DNA of 64,000 nt from Rhizophagus irregularis (GCF_026210795.1 NC_089444.1:610501-674500), one strand, 5' to 3'; counted from the stretch's first letter, positions 11,577 to 25,300 are shown. The notes: generated from the sequence alone by a model not told the origin. Program-made: numbers and translations.

Positions 11577-14245
11577 GTGTTATATTTGGAAATTCTCCTC
11601 CAGTCTTTTATTTACAACTTAAAAGGTTTGTTTTATGATATACATAGAGATGCATTGGTTAAGGTAACACATTCAAAATTATATATTTGTTGTCAAAAGT
11701 TTCCCCTTTTTCTTACAATTCAAATTTTTTTTTTTACAGATTATTCGCTAATAGTGGTGAAGCACATGAAGGTCATTACTTTGTTTCAATAAACCTTGAA
11801 AAGGATAGAAAATGGGTTATATCACTCAAATTATTACTTTCTTTTTATAAATAAAAATAAGTAAAAAATTTTAAAAATTATAAAATAAGTTTAAATTTGA
11901 TAATAATCATCAATCATGTAACACCTGTTACAAATAATGAAGTACTTGAGAATAATTATGGTGGCAAAGTTCCAAATGTCAAACAATTAATACGGTTAAA
12001 ATCAAAGTATCGTGCTAATACTTATATGTTAGTATACAATATTGGGCCATGATCATCTTTAAACCAATTAAATTTTTAAAAGAGGAAATAACTTTAGAAA
12101 AACAAAAGAAAAAAGAAATGGAAGAAAGATATCTTTACCTTACTGTTAAAGTATCTTTTTAAAAAGAAGAAAAGAAGAAGCTTTTCTTATTATTAATTTG
12201 AATTTATATTATATATAGATTGTGACCGCCGAAATATTCAAACATCATCAAGGATTTGATCTCGCCAATTTTGACGATCGTCACATGCATATAAAATTCT
12301 AAAGAGGGAAACTTAAAGGCTCTTTAGAAAAAATATTTCTCGAATTTTCAATGTTCCTTCTGAACAAGTACAATTCTGGGTCATAGTGAATCGTTATAAT
12401 AAAACTGTTCGGATCCATTCTCCAATACCAGGATCTTATTTTAATACCAGTAAATAATAATTCTAATACAATCTTCATTATAATATAAACTTTAATTTTA
12501 TTGCAATAAATATATTCGTAAAAAGATGACTTCTTGTCAAAATGAAATGAAGCTGTATATGGAGATAGCAGAAAAACCAATCAATGGCAAGTCGTGGTGT
12601 GCATTTATTATGTCGCTTATAATTATTATATACTGTATTACCTTTCGGATTTTCTACTTTTAAATTCAAAACTTATATTACAAATTATTTCTGTATACAT
12701 GGTTTCCAGAGAGACATTATCATGTGATGGTGTTCCTCAAGTATTTTGATCCTGATAAACAAGCTTTTGAGTAAAATAATTTTATGTTCATAATTTAAAT
12801 GCAAAATTTAAAGTAAAATAAATATATATATACACATAGTAACATATTTAATAATATAGATGTCTAGGCTATTTATATATGAAAAGTATAGTGAAGTGGA
12901 CGGCTATGCTCGCGTTTTATGTGAGAAAAAGGAATTTTCATCTGACACTCCTTTGAATATATATAAAGTTCATTTAAATATTATACTAGATCCAAATATT
13001 TTGTGTGTACAATTTATATATTTTTTTCAATATATTATATTATTTTAATTGTAGGAAATTAAACCGAATAAGTTAGAAAAAAATGCATCTTTAATCCACC
13101 TTTAAACAATCGGAAATACAATATGGTGATATAATTTGTTTCCAAAAGGTTTTAACAGAAAAGGAGTGTACATTAACACCATATACTGTTTTTACACTTT
13201 TTTTTATTATATTATGTTACTAAATCATTTTTACAAATATTTAGAGTCCAAGAATATATTATCTGGCCGTTGTTATGATACTCCTCATTTTATGAATTGT
13301 TGACTTTACGTGTTGTTGTTATTTTTAAGCCAAAATTGAAATATCACAGACCAGAACCTGGATTTGATTTAGTTTTAGGTAAAAAGTGGACTTACGAACA
13401 GGTTAGTAGAATATTCCATTATACATTCCCGAATTCCTGATACAATTTATGATATTCAATTTTTTCATATTTTATATATTCATTAATATAGGTTGCAGGA
13501 GCAGTCGCTACCCGTTTGAACGACCCTCTCAAATTGCGGTTTACTATAGAACATTTGGCATCTGGTACACCAAAGAATGTCATTAAACGAACCATCAATC
13601 AGACCCTTTCAGAGATGATTAGTATTGCATATGGGACGCCAATAGTTTATGTTTTATTCTATGAGATGCTGGAAACAAGTATTGTACTAGAAGCAAAAAA
13701 GTTCTTTAAAGTTTACTGGCTTGCAAATACAGTTAAGAAAAGGGTAAATTGTATCTGGACTTATTTACCGTCTATTATGTGATTTTGATATTATATCAGG
13801 ATTCTTATTATTTTAATTTACACAAAATATTTTAGAAAATTATTGATATTCGTCTTCAAAAGAATACGATTATTAGTAAACACATAGAAGAAATTTCAAA
13901 TAAGGTGACATTATCATCACCAAATTCCAGAATCATGTTATTTGAAGTTTATCACAACAAAATCCAAAAGGAATATACAGAAAGTGAACCAATAATGATG
14001 ATACTAAAAATACGCGAAATTATATGCAGAGGTTGAATATTTATAATATGAATTGAATAAATGTTTTTTGTTAAGTTATTTTATTAATATCGATATGCAA
14101 ATATATTTATTAATTGTAGGAAATAACCTCTTGATGAAATTGTTGCCAATGAATATGATCGAATTTTCCAAGTAATTTATTTCACAAAAGATCTATTACG
14201 AATACATGGAATTCCGTTCAAATTTGTTATTAGAAATGTAATTTG
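11577..14245 (+). pseudogene. Decayed USP7/Ubp15-type ubiquitin carboxyl-terminal hydrolase
   Basis: Successive fragments follow the order of the USP7 family. FYDIHRDALVKV (about 11630-11665) comes from the catalytic core. NSGEAHEGHYFVSINLEKDRKW (about 11750-11815) is the catalytic histidine box. NNEVLENNYGG (about 11930-11962) and YRANTYMLVYNIG (about 12009-12050) are core end motifs. KKKEMEERYLYLTVKV precedes the ubiquitin-like C-terminal domains. Later come LFIYEKYSEVDGYARVL (12865-12920), KYHRPEPGFDLVLGKKWTYEQ then VAGAVATRLNDPLKLRF (across an intron ending at about 13492), YEMLETSIVLEAKKFFKVYWL, and LLRIHGIPFKFVIRN (about 14190-14240). Introns remain, so it is not a retrocopy. The MATH domain and the catalytic cysteine region are absent and there is a frame break at about 13300. 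The enzyme would remove ubiquitin from proteins; this copy looks non-functional. Confidence 0.75.
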
Positions 14246-14582
14246 TTTATAATAATTAGCTTTTAATTAAACAATTTAATTTTTAAGAATTCTAAACGTT
14301 TCAGTAATTTCATATTTCTTTAACTAGAAATTAGCTAATTCTAAGATACGTCTTTAATATCGTCTTGGTATGAATGAAAATGATTTTCGAAAATAAAAAT
14401 TGCAATTATATATACAAACTCATATTTAAAACTAGAAGATGACAGTAAGTTAATAATAAAGTTTCAAATCAATCATTATAACATTAATTTTATTTTTAAA
14501 TTTATTAAGTTATAATTTTGTCAAAAGTGAAATTATCAAACAAAAATTATTTTGGTCCTGATCATTTAGTTAAAACTGACGT

Positions 14583-16973
14583 GTAAAGACGGGTTTACCA
14601 CGAAATCCCGACAAGCACAATCCCGATATAATAAAATCCCGAGGCACATATTCCCGACTAAGACAATATACTGAACGATCAAAATCCCGAAAGTATCATA
14701 TCCCGAATGGTCTAAAATCCAGTATTTAAATTTCCTGAAAGTTCAAGTTACTGATGAGTCAAAATCCCGACACAATATTATATTTTAAGTATCTGTTTGA
14801 TTTTTGTTTACTAGGAAGATCATTTCCTACTGATTATATAATTTGCGGCAATTAATACAATCATACATATGCACTTTGATTTCAAATTTAAATTAATAAA
14901 TTTAATGAATGAAATTCATAAAAATTGCAATTTTGATTTATAACTTACATGTTACAGTATATTTATTTGCATAAGCTAATCTAGCATAAATTAATCTAGC
15001 AATACAGACTATTACTACTCATATTACATATAACTACGTAAAATTCCATTCACTAATATAAATTCTAAAATAATTTATCTTAAAATTAAAAAGAAAGATT
15101 GTGGGCAATACCACGAAGAAATTCCATAAGTGAACGGTTACTTCGCTCATTAATAATTGACATAATCCTATTTTCTCTTTCAATCCAAACTTTTTTCTGC
15201 TTCTTTCTTTGTTCTCCACGTATAATACATTCAATTTGAAGCTCAACCTGCTGCTGTTCTCTTTGAATCTCATTAATAATAGTGAAAAGTCCTACATGGG
15301 ATTCACCAACCAGAACTTCCCATCTACGATGCCAAGCCTCAACTACATTTTGGGTTCTTGGAATCCCCAATTGGATAGAGTCATATACCGACCACAATTG
15401 TGGTGGAAAAGGAAGTGCAGAACGAACCACATGGCCATTTCGCATTTCTCGGCGAATTCTCCCAAGAACATAATTGTCTTCAAACCATTGCACCAAATCA
15501 TTGGCCTCTTGAGGCATTTGTGGTTTTAAAATATTAAAAGCTGCGGGTATTTCTTGAGAGGGTAAAAAGGCTAGAGCAAATAAATGTCGTACCATAATGC
15601 TAAAATGCTCATCATTTCCATATTGAATCGCTAATCCACATCTTTGTATTTGCCGCCACCCATTTTGACAAAGATGAAAAAAACATCCTTTATTATTGGT
15701 ATCAGGAAATTTACTACGTGATACATTAATTGCTGCCAACTCAAAATCAGTAATGATACTTTGTGGCTTTAATTCAATATCATTATCTTCGGCAAACTCA
15801 ATTAAATTTTCAAATAACCACCTGTATAGCACCTCAGATTTACGAGTCATAAGTGCATACACCAGTGGAAGAATCCTAGAATTGTCTTCAGCACCAACAG
15901 GTGCGTGTATTGTGTACATTTGATGGAATATGGTAGGAACAGTCTTAAATGTTCCGTCCATAATCCAAAATAATGCATTAGCTAAGTGCTGGATATTTTC
16001 TCTTGTAGTAAATAGAAGGATTCGTTCTTGACCAACCATATAATCTTTAACTAGGAAAATATTTCCATGCAATGTATGACAAAGTGATTCTGGTATGTTT
16101 ATTTCAGTAATATTTTGTGGCTGAGGTGGCATTTCTGATTTTCTAACACGGCTAATTGTTCTACGAAGAGCATTAGGTGATGGGATGTAAGGATGAATTT
16201 CTTCTGGAATACTAATAATATTATCTTGAATTATTTTTGCGGGTTTATCTCTTGTTTCAGAAGCTTGACGCTTGATCTGAGCAGTAAGTTTTGCGACTCC
16301 AGCATCACTTGCTTGAGGTGCGTGATTATGATCAGTACAACTTCGAAGATAATGCAAGTTATTACATAAGGTTGTTACAGCACGGCCTTTACACCCTTCT
16401 GATTTTCTTTTTGCACAACACCAGTAAAATATTGTCTCACGGTTCCGTTCCTTTACCATCAAATAACCTCGAACATTGATTTTATTATTTCCCTTATTTG
16501 AAGGTACAATATCACAAACCTCATCCATTATTACAAGAAGTTATATGGTTAAATTATAATGAAGAAAATTAAGGTTTATGAAAAGTGTTTTACAATGAGG
16601 AAAGTTTTTGTCTAAAACAAAGGAGACTTTATGATCAGGATTAAAAGTTAATTCTGATCAGATTAATAGTGAGATCACGCAGTAGTAATTGACATAATAA
16701 CTCCTTGCAATTGTGCAATCACTACGATATTATTACATAAATGGTTACATGAAAAAATTTTTTTTCTTAAGGAGTTATTATTGTGTCGGGATTTTGACTC
16801 ATCAGTAACTTGAACTTTCGGGAATTTTGAATTCCAGATTTTGGACTATTCGGGATATAATACTTTCAGTATTTTAATCATTCAGGATATTATCTTAGTC
16901 GGGAATAGGAGTGTCAAGATTTTATTACATCGGGATTATGGTTGTCGGGATTTCAGGAGGATCCCGTAAAGAC
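14583..16973 (-). mobile_element. MULE-type DNA transposon with long TIRs and 8-bp target duplication
   Basis: The element spans 14591-16965. Its inverted ends are about 190 bp long: 14591-14785 and 16775-16965 match after reverse complementing, for example the motif AGTTCAAGTTACTGATGAGT next to TCAAAATCCCGACACAATA. The ends are built from many TCCCGA/TCGGGA subterminal repeats. The flanking GTAAAGAC occurs at 14583-14590 and 16966-16973, an 8-bp target duplication. The element carries a minus-strand transposase with no interruption, so it may be recently active. Confidence 0.85.
15086..16528 (-). CDS. MULE transposase with N-terminal FLYWCH-type zinc finger
   Basis: Intact 480-residue ORF. 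Residues about 15-73 carry a FLYWCH-like zinc-binding module (GYLMVKERNRETIFYWCC, GCKGRAVT, then HNHAP). Residues about 180-300 are the MULE transposase core, with candidate catalytic aspartates in WIMDGTFKTVP (D191) and IITDFELAAIN (D261) and the GCFFHLCQ motif (282-285, CxxH) that usually follows. An acidic residue in VVEAWHRRW may be the third catalytic residue. The protein would bind the TCCCGA-rich ends and catalyse cut-and-paste transposition in the nucleus. The start is the first methionine, 16528. The full frame between complete TIRs suggests autonomy. Confidence 0.85.
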   Translation of the reverse strand: MDEVCDIVPSNKGNNKINVRGYLMVKERNRETIFYWCCAKRKSEGCKGRAVTTLCNNLHYLRSCTDHNHAPQASDAGVAKLTAQIKRQASETRDKPAKIIQDNIISIPEEIHPYIPSPNALRRTISRVRKSEMPPQPQNITEINIPESLCHTLHGNIFLVKDYMVGQERILLFTTRENIQHLANALFWIMDGTFKTVPTIFHQMYTIHAPVGAEDNSRILPLVYALMTRKSEVLYRWLFENLIEFAEDNDIELKPQSIITDFELAAINVSRSKFPDTNNKGCFFHLCQNGWRQIQRCGLAIQYGNDEHFSIMVRHLFALAFLPSQEIPAAFNILKPQMPQEANDLVQWFEDNYVLGRIRREMRNGHVVRSALPFPPQLWSVYDSIQLGIPRTQNVVEAWHRRWEVLVGESHVGLFTIINEIQREQQQVELQIECIIRGEQRKKQKKVWIERENRIMSIINERSNRSLMEFLRGIAHNLSF

Positions 16974-16993
16974 TATTTCAATTAGAGGCTAAA

Positions 16994-19233
16994 ATATTTT
17001 TGCAATTATTAGAATTATATCTGATATTTACTCTATTACCATAAACTTGACACGTTGCAGTATAGTAATATTATTCAAATGACTAGAAATGTCGTTTATT
17101 ATTAGCAAGGAACTCCGTCCCATGTAACCGGTTCTTCAGACTTAAGTCATGTGTTTTCAGGTCAAGTAACATACATGTTTAATATGTTCGTCAAAAGAAA
17201 AATCAGTAATAATTGTGATATTTTAATAGAAGCTAGCCGATAAATAATATGTTTTATGTAATAATTAAAAATATGTAAATGTTGTAATTTTTTTAATTGA
17301 TATAAATTTTAATTGTTCTATTGTTAATTATTTATTACATCGAAGATTCTATTGCTAAAAGCACATGCTATTAGTACATGTTATATATCAATGTTCTACT
17401 ATCTACTTTAGATTATTTTAAAGTCCACAATAAAATTATAAAAGAAAAGGACGTTAATAGTGTTTCTAATCAAAATAAAAAACATGTGAAAAAGAATTTC
17501 TACTTACGATTTCAAAGTTTAAGATGAAAATTACATCCAAGAGTCCATTCATTCTTGAATAAAGGAAAGAAGTTAAATTCAAAAGTTTATCCTAAAAAAA
17601 TGGTAGAAAAGAACATAAGTAGTGTTTCTAGATAAAAAAAACCAAATCCCTTCCTACATATCCATAATAAAGAAGTAAACCAATGCCCTAAAAAATGAAG
17701 AAGCAAATGTTTTAAAAGGTTAATTGTGAAATCCCAACTCCTACATCAACATACCTTAAAGAACCGGTTCTGAAAAATCATTTTTAAAAAAATAACAAAA
17801 TTCTGTAATATCTTCGAAACTTACCATTCAAGCAAATCTGAAGCCAAGTCCTACAAAAACGAAGAATGAAAAAAGTTCATAAAAAATATTTCTTTTAAGT
17901 TTTCAAAAATTGTTTGAAAATTACTAGGATTCTAATTACAAAATTTGAGTCAGAATCCTACAAAAAAAAATAATAAATAAATAAATAAAAAATCAATAAA
18001 AAAATATTTTTTTTAAGGTATTCGAAAGTGAAAACTTACAATTTTAATTCCAAAATTGTCTTTTACGTACATGAGGATCACACAAACTGAATCCACTTTT
18101 TTCACATCAATGTGAAAAGAATTCACATGATTAATCCTTGCTCTTTCATATTCTATATTAAATCAGATCTTCAAGAAATAGGACCCCTCGGTATAAGATA
18201 TTTGATACCCGTAGTTGACATTTAAATGTTTGCAAACCTCTCAGGTTTCAAGATAAAACGTAACCATCATTTCCAACATTCTGAATCTAGAACCTATAAA
18301 AAAACAAGAAAAATATTAGCAAATGTTTCTAATTAAACGAAATAAAAAAAAAAGTTGTAGTTCTTTTGCTGAACTTACTAATCTTCTAGTAAACTGTGCC
18401 CAAAATCCGCAAAAAAAATAAAAATAAGATATTTCTAAATAAAAAAAATTAAATAAAAAAATTAAAGTTTCACAACTTTTAGTTGCAAAACTTAATAAAA
18501 AAAAAAATCATAAACAAATAATTTTCGCAAGCTTCAAAATTTGGAGTTAAAAACATCAAATAAAACTGGAGCCAGTAAATAATGTTTTATTTTTTTCAAA
18601 AAAAAAACCTATAAAAATTATAGATTAAAATTTAAAATTGGACTAGATCGAGTTATTCAGATCTGAATGATTAATGGATAACACTCATAACAGTTAATTT
18701 ATAGTTAATAATAAAAGTTAAATATAGCGGATGGATGGATTTAATAGAATATAATATGAATTATCAAAAAGTAATGTAATAAGAAACAGTTTGTAGGATA
18801 CTAAATGAGGCTTTCTAAAAATTTAGAATTTTTTTTTTTAATACGTAGTACTTAGTAAGCGTTTTGTTTTACAATTTTAATATCTTTTATATCCTATTTT
18901 GAACATATGTTTAACTTTTAAAAAGAAAGTATAATTCACTCTACATATGCATATGACGTTATTAATATTAACATTTGCATTACTTGAATATGACATATCT
19001 GAATAAAAATACTAGGATGATATATAACATCTATTTTTGTGCCTATTTTATATTTCTTATACACAAAGTGCATAATTAACATTAGTTGAAATTATATTTA
19101 TAAGAATCTGCCTATTCTCGGATGTAAATTAAATTGTAATGGTTTTTTTTTAATTGATAATGCTCATTATATAAAGAGGAATTATTTTTATTTTATTTTA
19201 TTTTTTTTTTGATTTTATCGCATAAGTTCAATG
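16994..19233. other. AT-rich intergenic sequence
   Basis: No gene seen. About 18800-19230 is the upstream flank of kinase copy B, homologous to 2100-2226 joined to 4926-5400 of copy A. Confidence 0.5.
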
Positions 19234-20004
19234 TACACTACCTACTCAAAAGTTTAGGACCACCCTATATTTTGCAATTTTATAATAATTAAATGCATTT
19301 ATTCAACTTAAAATGTTTCAATTAAAATTTAATAGTAATATTTAACATTAAATGTACATTTTTTTATATTTTTTTATATTATTAATATAAATATAAATTT
19401 GAGTAAATTACCAGTCTACTTTCATAATTAACAATTAATAAAAATTTGACTGTAAATAAGATTGGTAAGAAAAATAATTTTAATAAAACTACACCAGATT
19501 CAATTTCTCCTAGTTAAGAGGATCAAAATAAGCTAAAGTTTATTGAAATCGATGCAGTAGATAAGGAGAAATTGATTGCTAAATATTGACATTTTAGGAT
19601 ATTTTACATATATAAAATGATCTACATTTAATTTTTATATATAAATGATTAGTCATAAACAGTCAATTTCTCCTTATCTACTGCACCGATTTCAACAAAC
19701 TTTAGCTTATTTTGATCCTCTTAACTAGGAGAAATTGAATCTAGTGTAGTTTTATTAAAATTATTCTTTTTAACAATCTTATTTACAGTTAAATTTTTAT
19801 TAATTGTTAATTATAAAAGTAGACTGGTAATTTACTTAAATTTATATTTATATTAATAATATAAAAAAATATAAAAAAATATACATTTAATGATAAATAT
19901 TACTATTAAATTTTAATTAAAACATTTTAAGTTGAATAAATGCATTTAATTATTATAAAATTGCAAAATATAGGGTGGTCCTAAACTTTTGAGTAGGTAG
20001 TGTA
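19234..20004. mobile_element. 767-bp Tc1/mariner-like foldback element
   Basis: The element 19236-20002 is a near-perfect palindrome with arms of about 370 bp. It starts CACTACCTACTCAAAAGTTT and ends with the reverse complement, AAACTTTTGAGTAGGTAGTG. TA flanks both ends (19234-19235 and 20003-20004), the target duplication of Tc1/mariner elements, and the end sequence resembles Tc1-type termini. The centre is near 19620. It has no coding capacity, so transposase must come from elsewhere. It sits inside the upstream region of kinase copy B. Confidence 0.85.
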
Positions 20005-20138
20005 GTTTATTACGTGTAGATCGTAAGATCGTATTACTCTGAAACCAATTTCTTTAAACATCCAAAATTTTAAAAAAGTGATGCAGACTTGTATAAAAAT
20101 AGAATCTCACTTGAAATGATAAAATTTACTAGTTGTGT

Positions 20139-20325
20139 CACGTGCCCTAAAATTTTGTTAACGTCAGAGTCGTCAGACGTCATGTCACGATTGTCACGTT
20201 ATTGATTTTAGCGAAGTCAAATGTAGGACAGAGCGCCTTCTCACTAAAATTATTTTTTTTGCTGCATGAGCGTGATCACAAATTTTTGTATCTTATTTCG
20301 TAACACCAAACTTCTATAAATAGTG
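20139..20325 (+). promoter_or_regulatory. Promoter region of kinase copy B
   Basis: A CACGTG box is at 20139-20144, and a conserved block (AGTCAAATGTAGGACAG ... GCTGCATGAG) at about 20216-20270. A TATA box, CTATAAATAG, lies at 20314-20323, about 105 bp before the ATG. The same order occurs upstream of copies C and D. Confidence 0.6.
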
Positions 20326-20428
20326 CAAAATTCTTTTTTTTTTCTTTCTTAAATTTTTTCAATATATAAATTAACTCTCCCGTTAAAAAACTTACTACCG
20401 CAGCAATAACAATTCTGTATTTAAAATA

Positions 20429-22300
20429 ATGTCTAATAACGCTACTGATAATTCAAATGAGTGGATTAATTGGATTGAAGATTCTATTGCGAAAGAACGA
20501 ATTAAATATTATGACTATAATCATTTTAATAATATACAAGAAATCGGGTTTGGAAATTTTGGAAAAGTTTATCGAACAAATTGGAAAAGTTATCATGGTC
20601 ATTTAGCATTGAAATCTTTTTTTAATTTCAATGACATGGCCAAAGAAATTGTTAATGAAGTAATAATTATATATATTGTCTTACTTTATAATAAACTATT
20701 ATTCTTGATTTATTAATTCTATATTTGTTTAGCTTAAACTTCAGCATGAAATTGATTTTCATGAAAATATAATTCGATTTTATGGCATTACAACAGGTAT
20801 TATAAATATTTAAATATTATTTTAAAAATAAAAAATTCTAAATAAATTTAATTTTTTTCTTAAAAAAAGAAAATCAAAGCAACGATTCAAAGAAATATTT
20901 GTTAGTGATGGAATACGCCAATAATGGTACTCTTCGAAACTATTTAGGCAGATGTTTTAAAAATCTTACTTGGATTAATAAATTAAATCTAGCATCTCAG
21001 TTAGTTAATACTATATCATTCTTACATGATGAAGGAATGGTGCATCGCGATTTGGTAGGATATTTACTTTTAATATTTATTAAAATATACTAAGATTATT
21101 ACCTAACAATTATTATCATTTTAACCAATAATGATAGCACTCTAATAACATATTAGTTCATAAGGATACTATTAAATTAGCTGATTTTGGATTATCAAAA
21201 AGGATTGATGAATCATCCAATATTCAATCAAGATTATTTGGAATGGTTACTTATGTTGATCCACAAATATTTAATAGAAAAAGAGATAACAACAATCAAG
21301 TTCAAATATATTCATTAAATAAAAAGAGTGATGTTTATAGTATTGGTGTACTCTTATGGGAAATATCGTGTGGGCGCCCACCTTTTTGTAATGAACTATA
21401 TGATGTTGGTTTGGCTATGGAAATATTACATGGTCTTAGAGAGAAACCCATTCCCAATACACCTGAAGATTATATAAAAATATATACTGGTAAATACAAA
21501 TAAATTTTAATCATCATGTTCATACTGTAATAATTATATTTATTAATTATAAGTTTATTTTATATTTAGATTGTTGGAATAATGAACCAGATAATCGTCC
21601 AACTATCAACCAAGTTGTTGCAAAATTAAATACAATTATTTTAAATGAAAATGTCCAATTATCAAGCGAACAGCAGAAAACTCCTAGAAATATTATTAAT
21701 AATTCATTGCATGGAGAAATGTCTCAACTTATTCAAAATTTTAATAATATGAATACAAAAGAAATGGATACTACAATATCATCAGAGAATAATTTTGATA
21801 TTATGGTTAATGAAATAATTCTTCTTTTTGAAAATACAGTTATGGAAAGGAGGAAACATGAAATTGTTAATTATCTTAATAATCATAATATAACTTCACA
21901 AGAAATTTATAATTGGTTGTTGAATAATCAGAATAATTCGAATTCTGTTTTTTTACTTGGAATATTTAATCATTTTGGAATTGAAATTAATGTTGATAAA
22001 CAAAAAGCATTTGAATTATATCAAATAGCTGCAAATTCAGAAAATGCACGTGAAATAATTAATTTAGGAACTTGTTATGAATATGGAATAGGGACCAATA
22101 TTGATAAACAAAAAGCATTTGAATTATATCAAAAAGCTGCAAATTTAGGAAATTTTACATCTCAATATAATCTTGCAAATATGTTTAAAAATGGAAGTGG
22201 AGTTAAAAAGGACATAAATAAAGCAATTTATTGGTATACAAAATCTGCTGAACAAGGATATCAAGAAGCTCAAAATAAGTTAAATACTTTAATTAATTAA
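20429..22300 (+). CDS. Kinase copy B: TKL-type protein kinase with three Sel1 repeats
   Basis: Five exons, 20429-20659, 20733-20796, 20870-21054, 21138-21489 and 21570-22300, join in frame with GT-AG introns to give 520 residues. Glycine loop IGFGNFGKVY at 39-48, ATP-binding lysine K62 in LALK, catalytic HRD at 157-159, metal-binding DFG at 176-178, then SDVYSIGVLLWE. All key kinase residues are present, so it should be active as a Ser/Thr or dual-specificity kinase in the cytoplasm. The C-terminal part (from about residue 405) has two full Sel1-like repeats and a divergent last one ending in AIYWYTKSAEQGYQEAQ. Sel1 repeats bind partner proteins. Same structure as A and C, but fewest repeats. 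Confidence 0.9.
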
Positions 22301-25300
22301 AAGAGTGTACTGTAATACTGTAATATGTTTTTATCATGTATTCCATATTTTTCTATAAATATAAATATTCAGATAATTTATAATTTTATCAATTTTACTG
22401 ATCATAATATGATAGTAGAATTATTAGAATTATTGAATATTAAATATATTTATAAAATTTTAATTAATAAATTTTAAATACTAGTGACTTTATTTGATTA
22501 TCTTTATATAATAATTGGGTTCTTTCACCGAATTTAATTTTTTACTGTAATTTGATAATTGATAACATAGTCACAATTACGCAATTATTAGTTACTAATT
22601 ATTTATTGTGTAGAATTTTGTTAATATACACATAAAAGAAATGTTATGTAATATGAATATAATAAAATGTTAATTTTTTATTTATTGTTTGAATTGTTTT
22701 TGCCTCTCACATAAATAAAGTGAGATGCCAAATACTCTAATAAAGAAGGCCATTATTGGGCTTTCTTCGAGGAATAGCTCACAACATTCATTTTAACTAA
22801 TTTATATATTTTATTCATTTTATGTATTAAAAGCATTAAGCATAAGATTTTATTAGTGTTCGTTTATGCTATGATGGAATTTCCAAGATATATATATAAG
22901 TATTTAATTACCTAAGCATTAAATATAGTCATGAAATTGTATATTAAATATAGAAAACAGCTAAATAAATCTATTTTTTTATTTTTATTTATTAATATTT
23001 TTAATTGTCATTGAAACGACCCTGGCCCTGTTGGTGAAATGATCATCAACTAAACAACTGTAGGTGAAATGACCCTGTTGGTGAAATGACTGTCAGTAAG
23101 TTGATTATCAGTGAGACAATTTTTGGTGAAATAAATGCATCCCATAATAATTAATTGTAAATATTCCTTTTTATGTAGCATAATATAAGAGCTAATTTAT
23201 TATCATGGTACGGTTTCATGAAGTGGACAATTCCATTAAATGTAAAAGGGGAACAAATAAATCAATTAATGTTTATTCAAAAAATATATATATATATATT
23301 CATATTGATAGAATATAAAGGAATGGAATAATTCTAATATTTGATATATAATTTAATTGCGGTCCGTCACTCAACGGCACAAAATTAATTTGTAGATCCG
23401 GCACAGATTTTATATGAATTACGTCACCAATCAATAACATTAAACATGAATAAGCCACACAAAAAAAATTTTTTATCGTTCGATATAAAATTTAACAAGT
23501 TTACCTTGGAGGAAGTTACCATTTCACCTTGTATTTTAGTTAAGTTGAGATTTCTTATACACGAATTTACGAGGTTTTTTTCACACTATTGAAAAATATA
23601 TATTATTTTCTTTACCAAATTAACAAAATAACAAAAAAAAAAAAATATTTTTTTTTATTTTTATTTTTTTTTTTGGTCCTACCGGTTTTGGAAAACACAC
23701 CCAGGTAATGTAATACCCTTTTCTAGCAAATTTTTGAAGTATTTATATTGTTGTGAAGTGTTTTTAATATAGTGCAAACACCATTCCAGAGCAATAGTAT
23801 TTAATATATAAAAGTCCGTCGAAATTAATTATAGATTTTGTACCGACCGGCAATTAATATATTTAAGTTTCTAAAGAAATGATGTAACAAAATAAATATT
23901 TTGACTTACAAAATTCAATTACATGTCACATTGTTATTTGTTACCTTTAAAGTTTGAACTGAAGATTCTGAAAAAAATGTTTATGCGAGTACTTATTTTA
24001 GATTGACATAACTATTTGATGACGCAAACACATTTGCTTAAATTTAAACTTTCATCTTATTCACAATATTCAATAAAAAAAAATATGACATAGGAGTGTA
24101 AATTGTATGAACTAAACCTTTATGAAAAATAATATCATAAAGTTCCAGATTAAATCTTGATCATATAAAATTAGAATCCTTATAAACTTTATGAAAGAAT
24201 ATAACAGAAGACATTTCTCAATTCTATAACAGATCTGCTGCTGTTGTACAGTTGCAGATTAAATTTAGAAAATTTAGAAAATTTCACAAAAAATTTCCAC
24301 CATTCAATTCTTCAATTCTAATGACAATAAGGAGACAAAAATATAATTCTAGTATTTTATTTTTTATTCAAAACAGTATGTGCTTTAAAAAACTTAAATA
24401 ATAACTTCTACTTTTTTTTGATAAAAGTTTACAATTAAGTCTAACTTTTTATAAATTACGATCGTTTGAAACAAAATTTACTGATTAAAAATGATCTATT
24501 ACATATTTCAAGTTTCAACGCCAAATTACAGTTTTCAGATCATAAAGTAGCACGAAAAAATAATGATCAAGTTTTGAAAAATGCAGTTTTTTTCCAAATA
24601 GAGTCAAATAATGATGAATGATCAGTAATATAATGATGTCATCTGAATATATGATCCAAAAAGTATTCATCTCATAAAAACAAGGAAATTACGAAGTAAA
24701 TTTTCAGACCATATGACTTCTGCTTATCTAACAAAATCATATAATATGAACAATTATTATTGTCATTGTAGCAAATTTCTTTGAATTACGATTAAATTAA
24801 CCTAATGTATAAATTTATATGGAAATATGTAAATATTCTTAAAAAAAATAAATATAATTAAAAACCTCGCTTCATATAAAGATAAAATACTATAATCACG
24901 ACGTTATATAACGTCATAAAACCCATTATTCAGCTTTAATGACGTTTTCAATATTTGTTTTGCTTTAATTGCACAAATAATTTCAGCCAATGTTAATTAA
25001 GCATTTTTATGCAATCATATTCGAATGTTCAATAAAATCTGATTTATTTTGAAAATAAATACACCTATATAAATTTAATTATTTGAAATATTCATAATTC
25101 AAAATTCGCTAATTGACCGTAAATTGTCTAGATTGTATATAAATATAAAATAGGTACAAAATAGAAATTATTATCCTATTTTTATTCAAGAACCTGATTA
25201 CTCTCAGATATAAATTTAATTGTAAAGACTTATTATTGGGTGTAATTTTTTATTTTTTTATTATATATCGCATCACTTTTTTTTTAATTTTAAATTTTTA

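Noticed and set aside
15209-15923. Plus-strand frames inside the transposase gene
   Set aside because: They are antisense shadows of the 480-residue MULE transposase.
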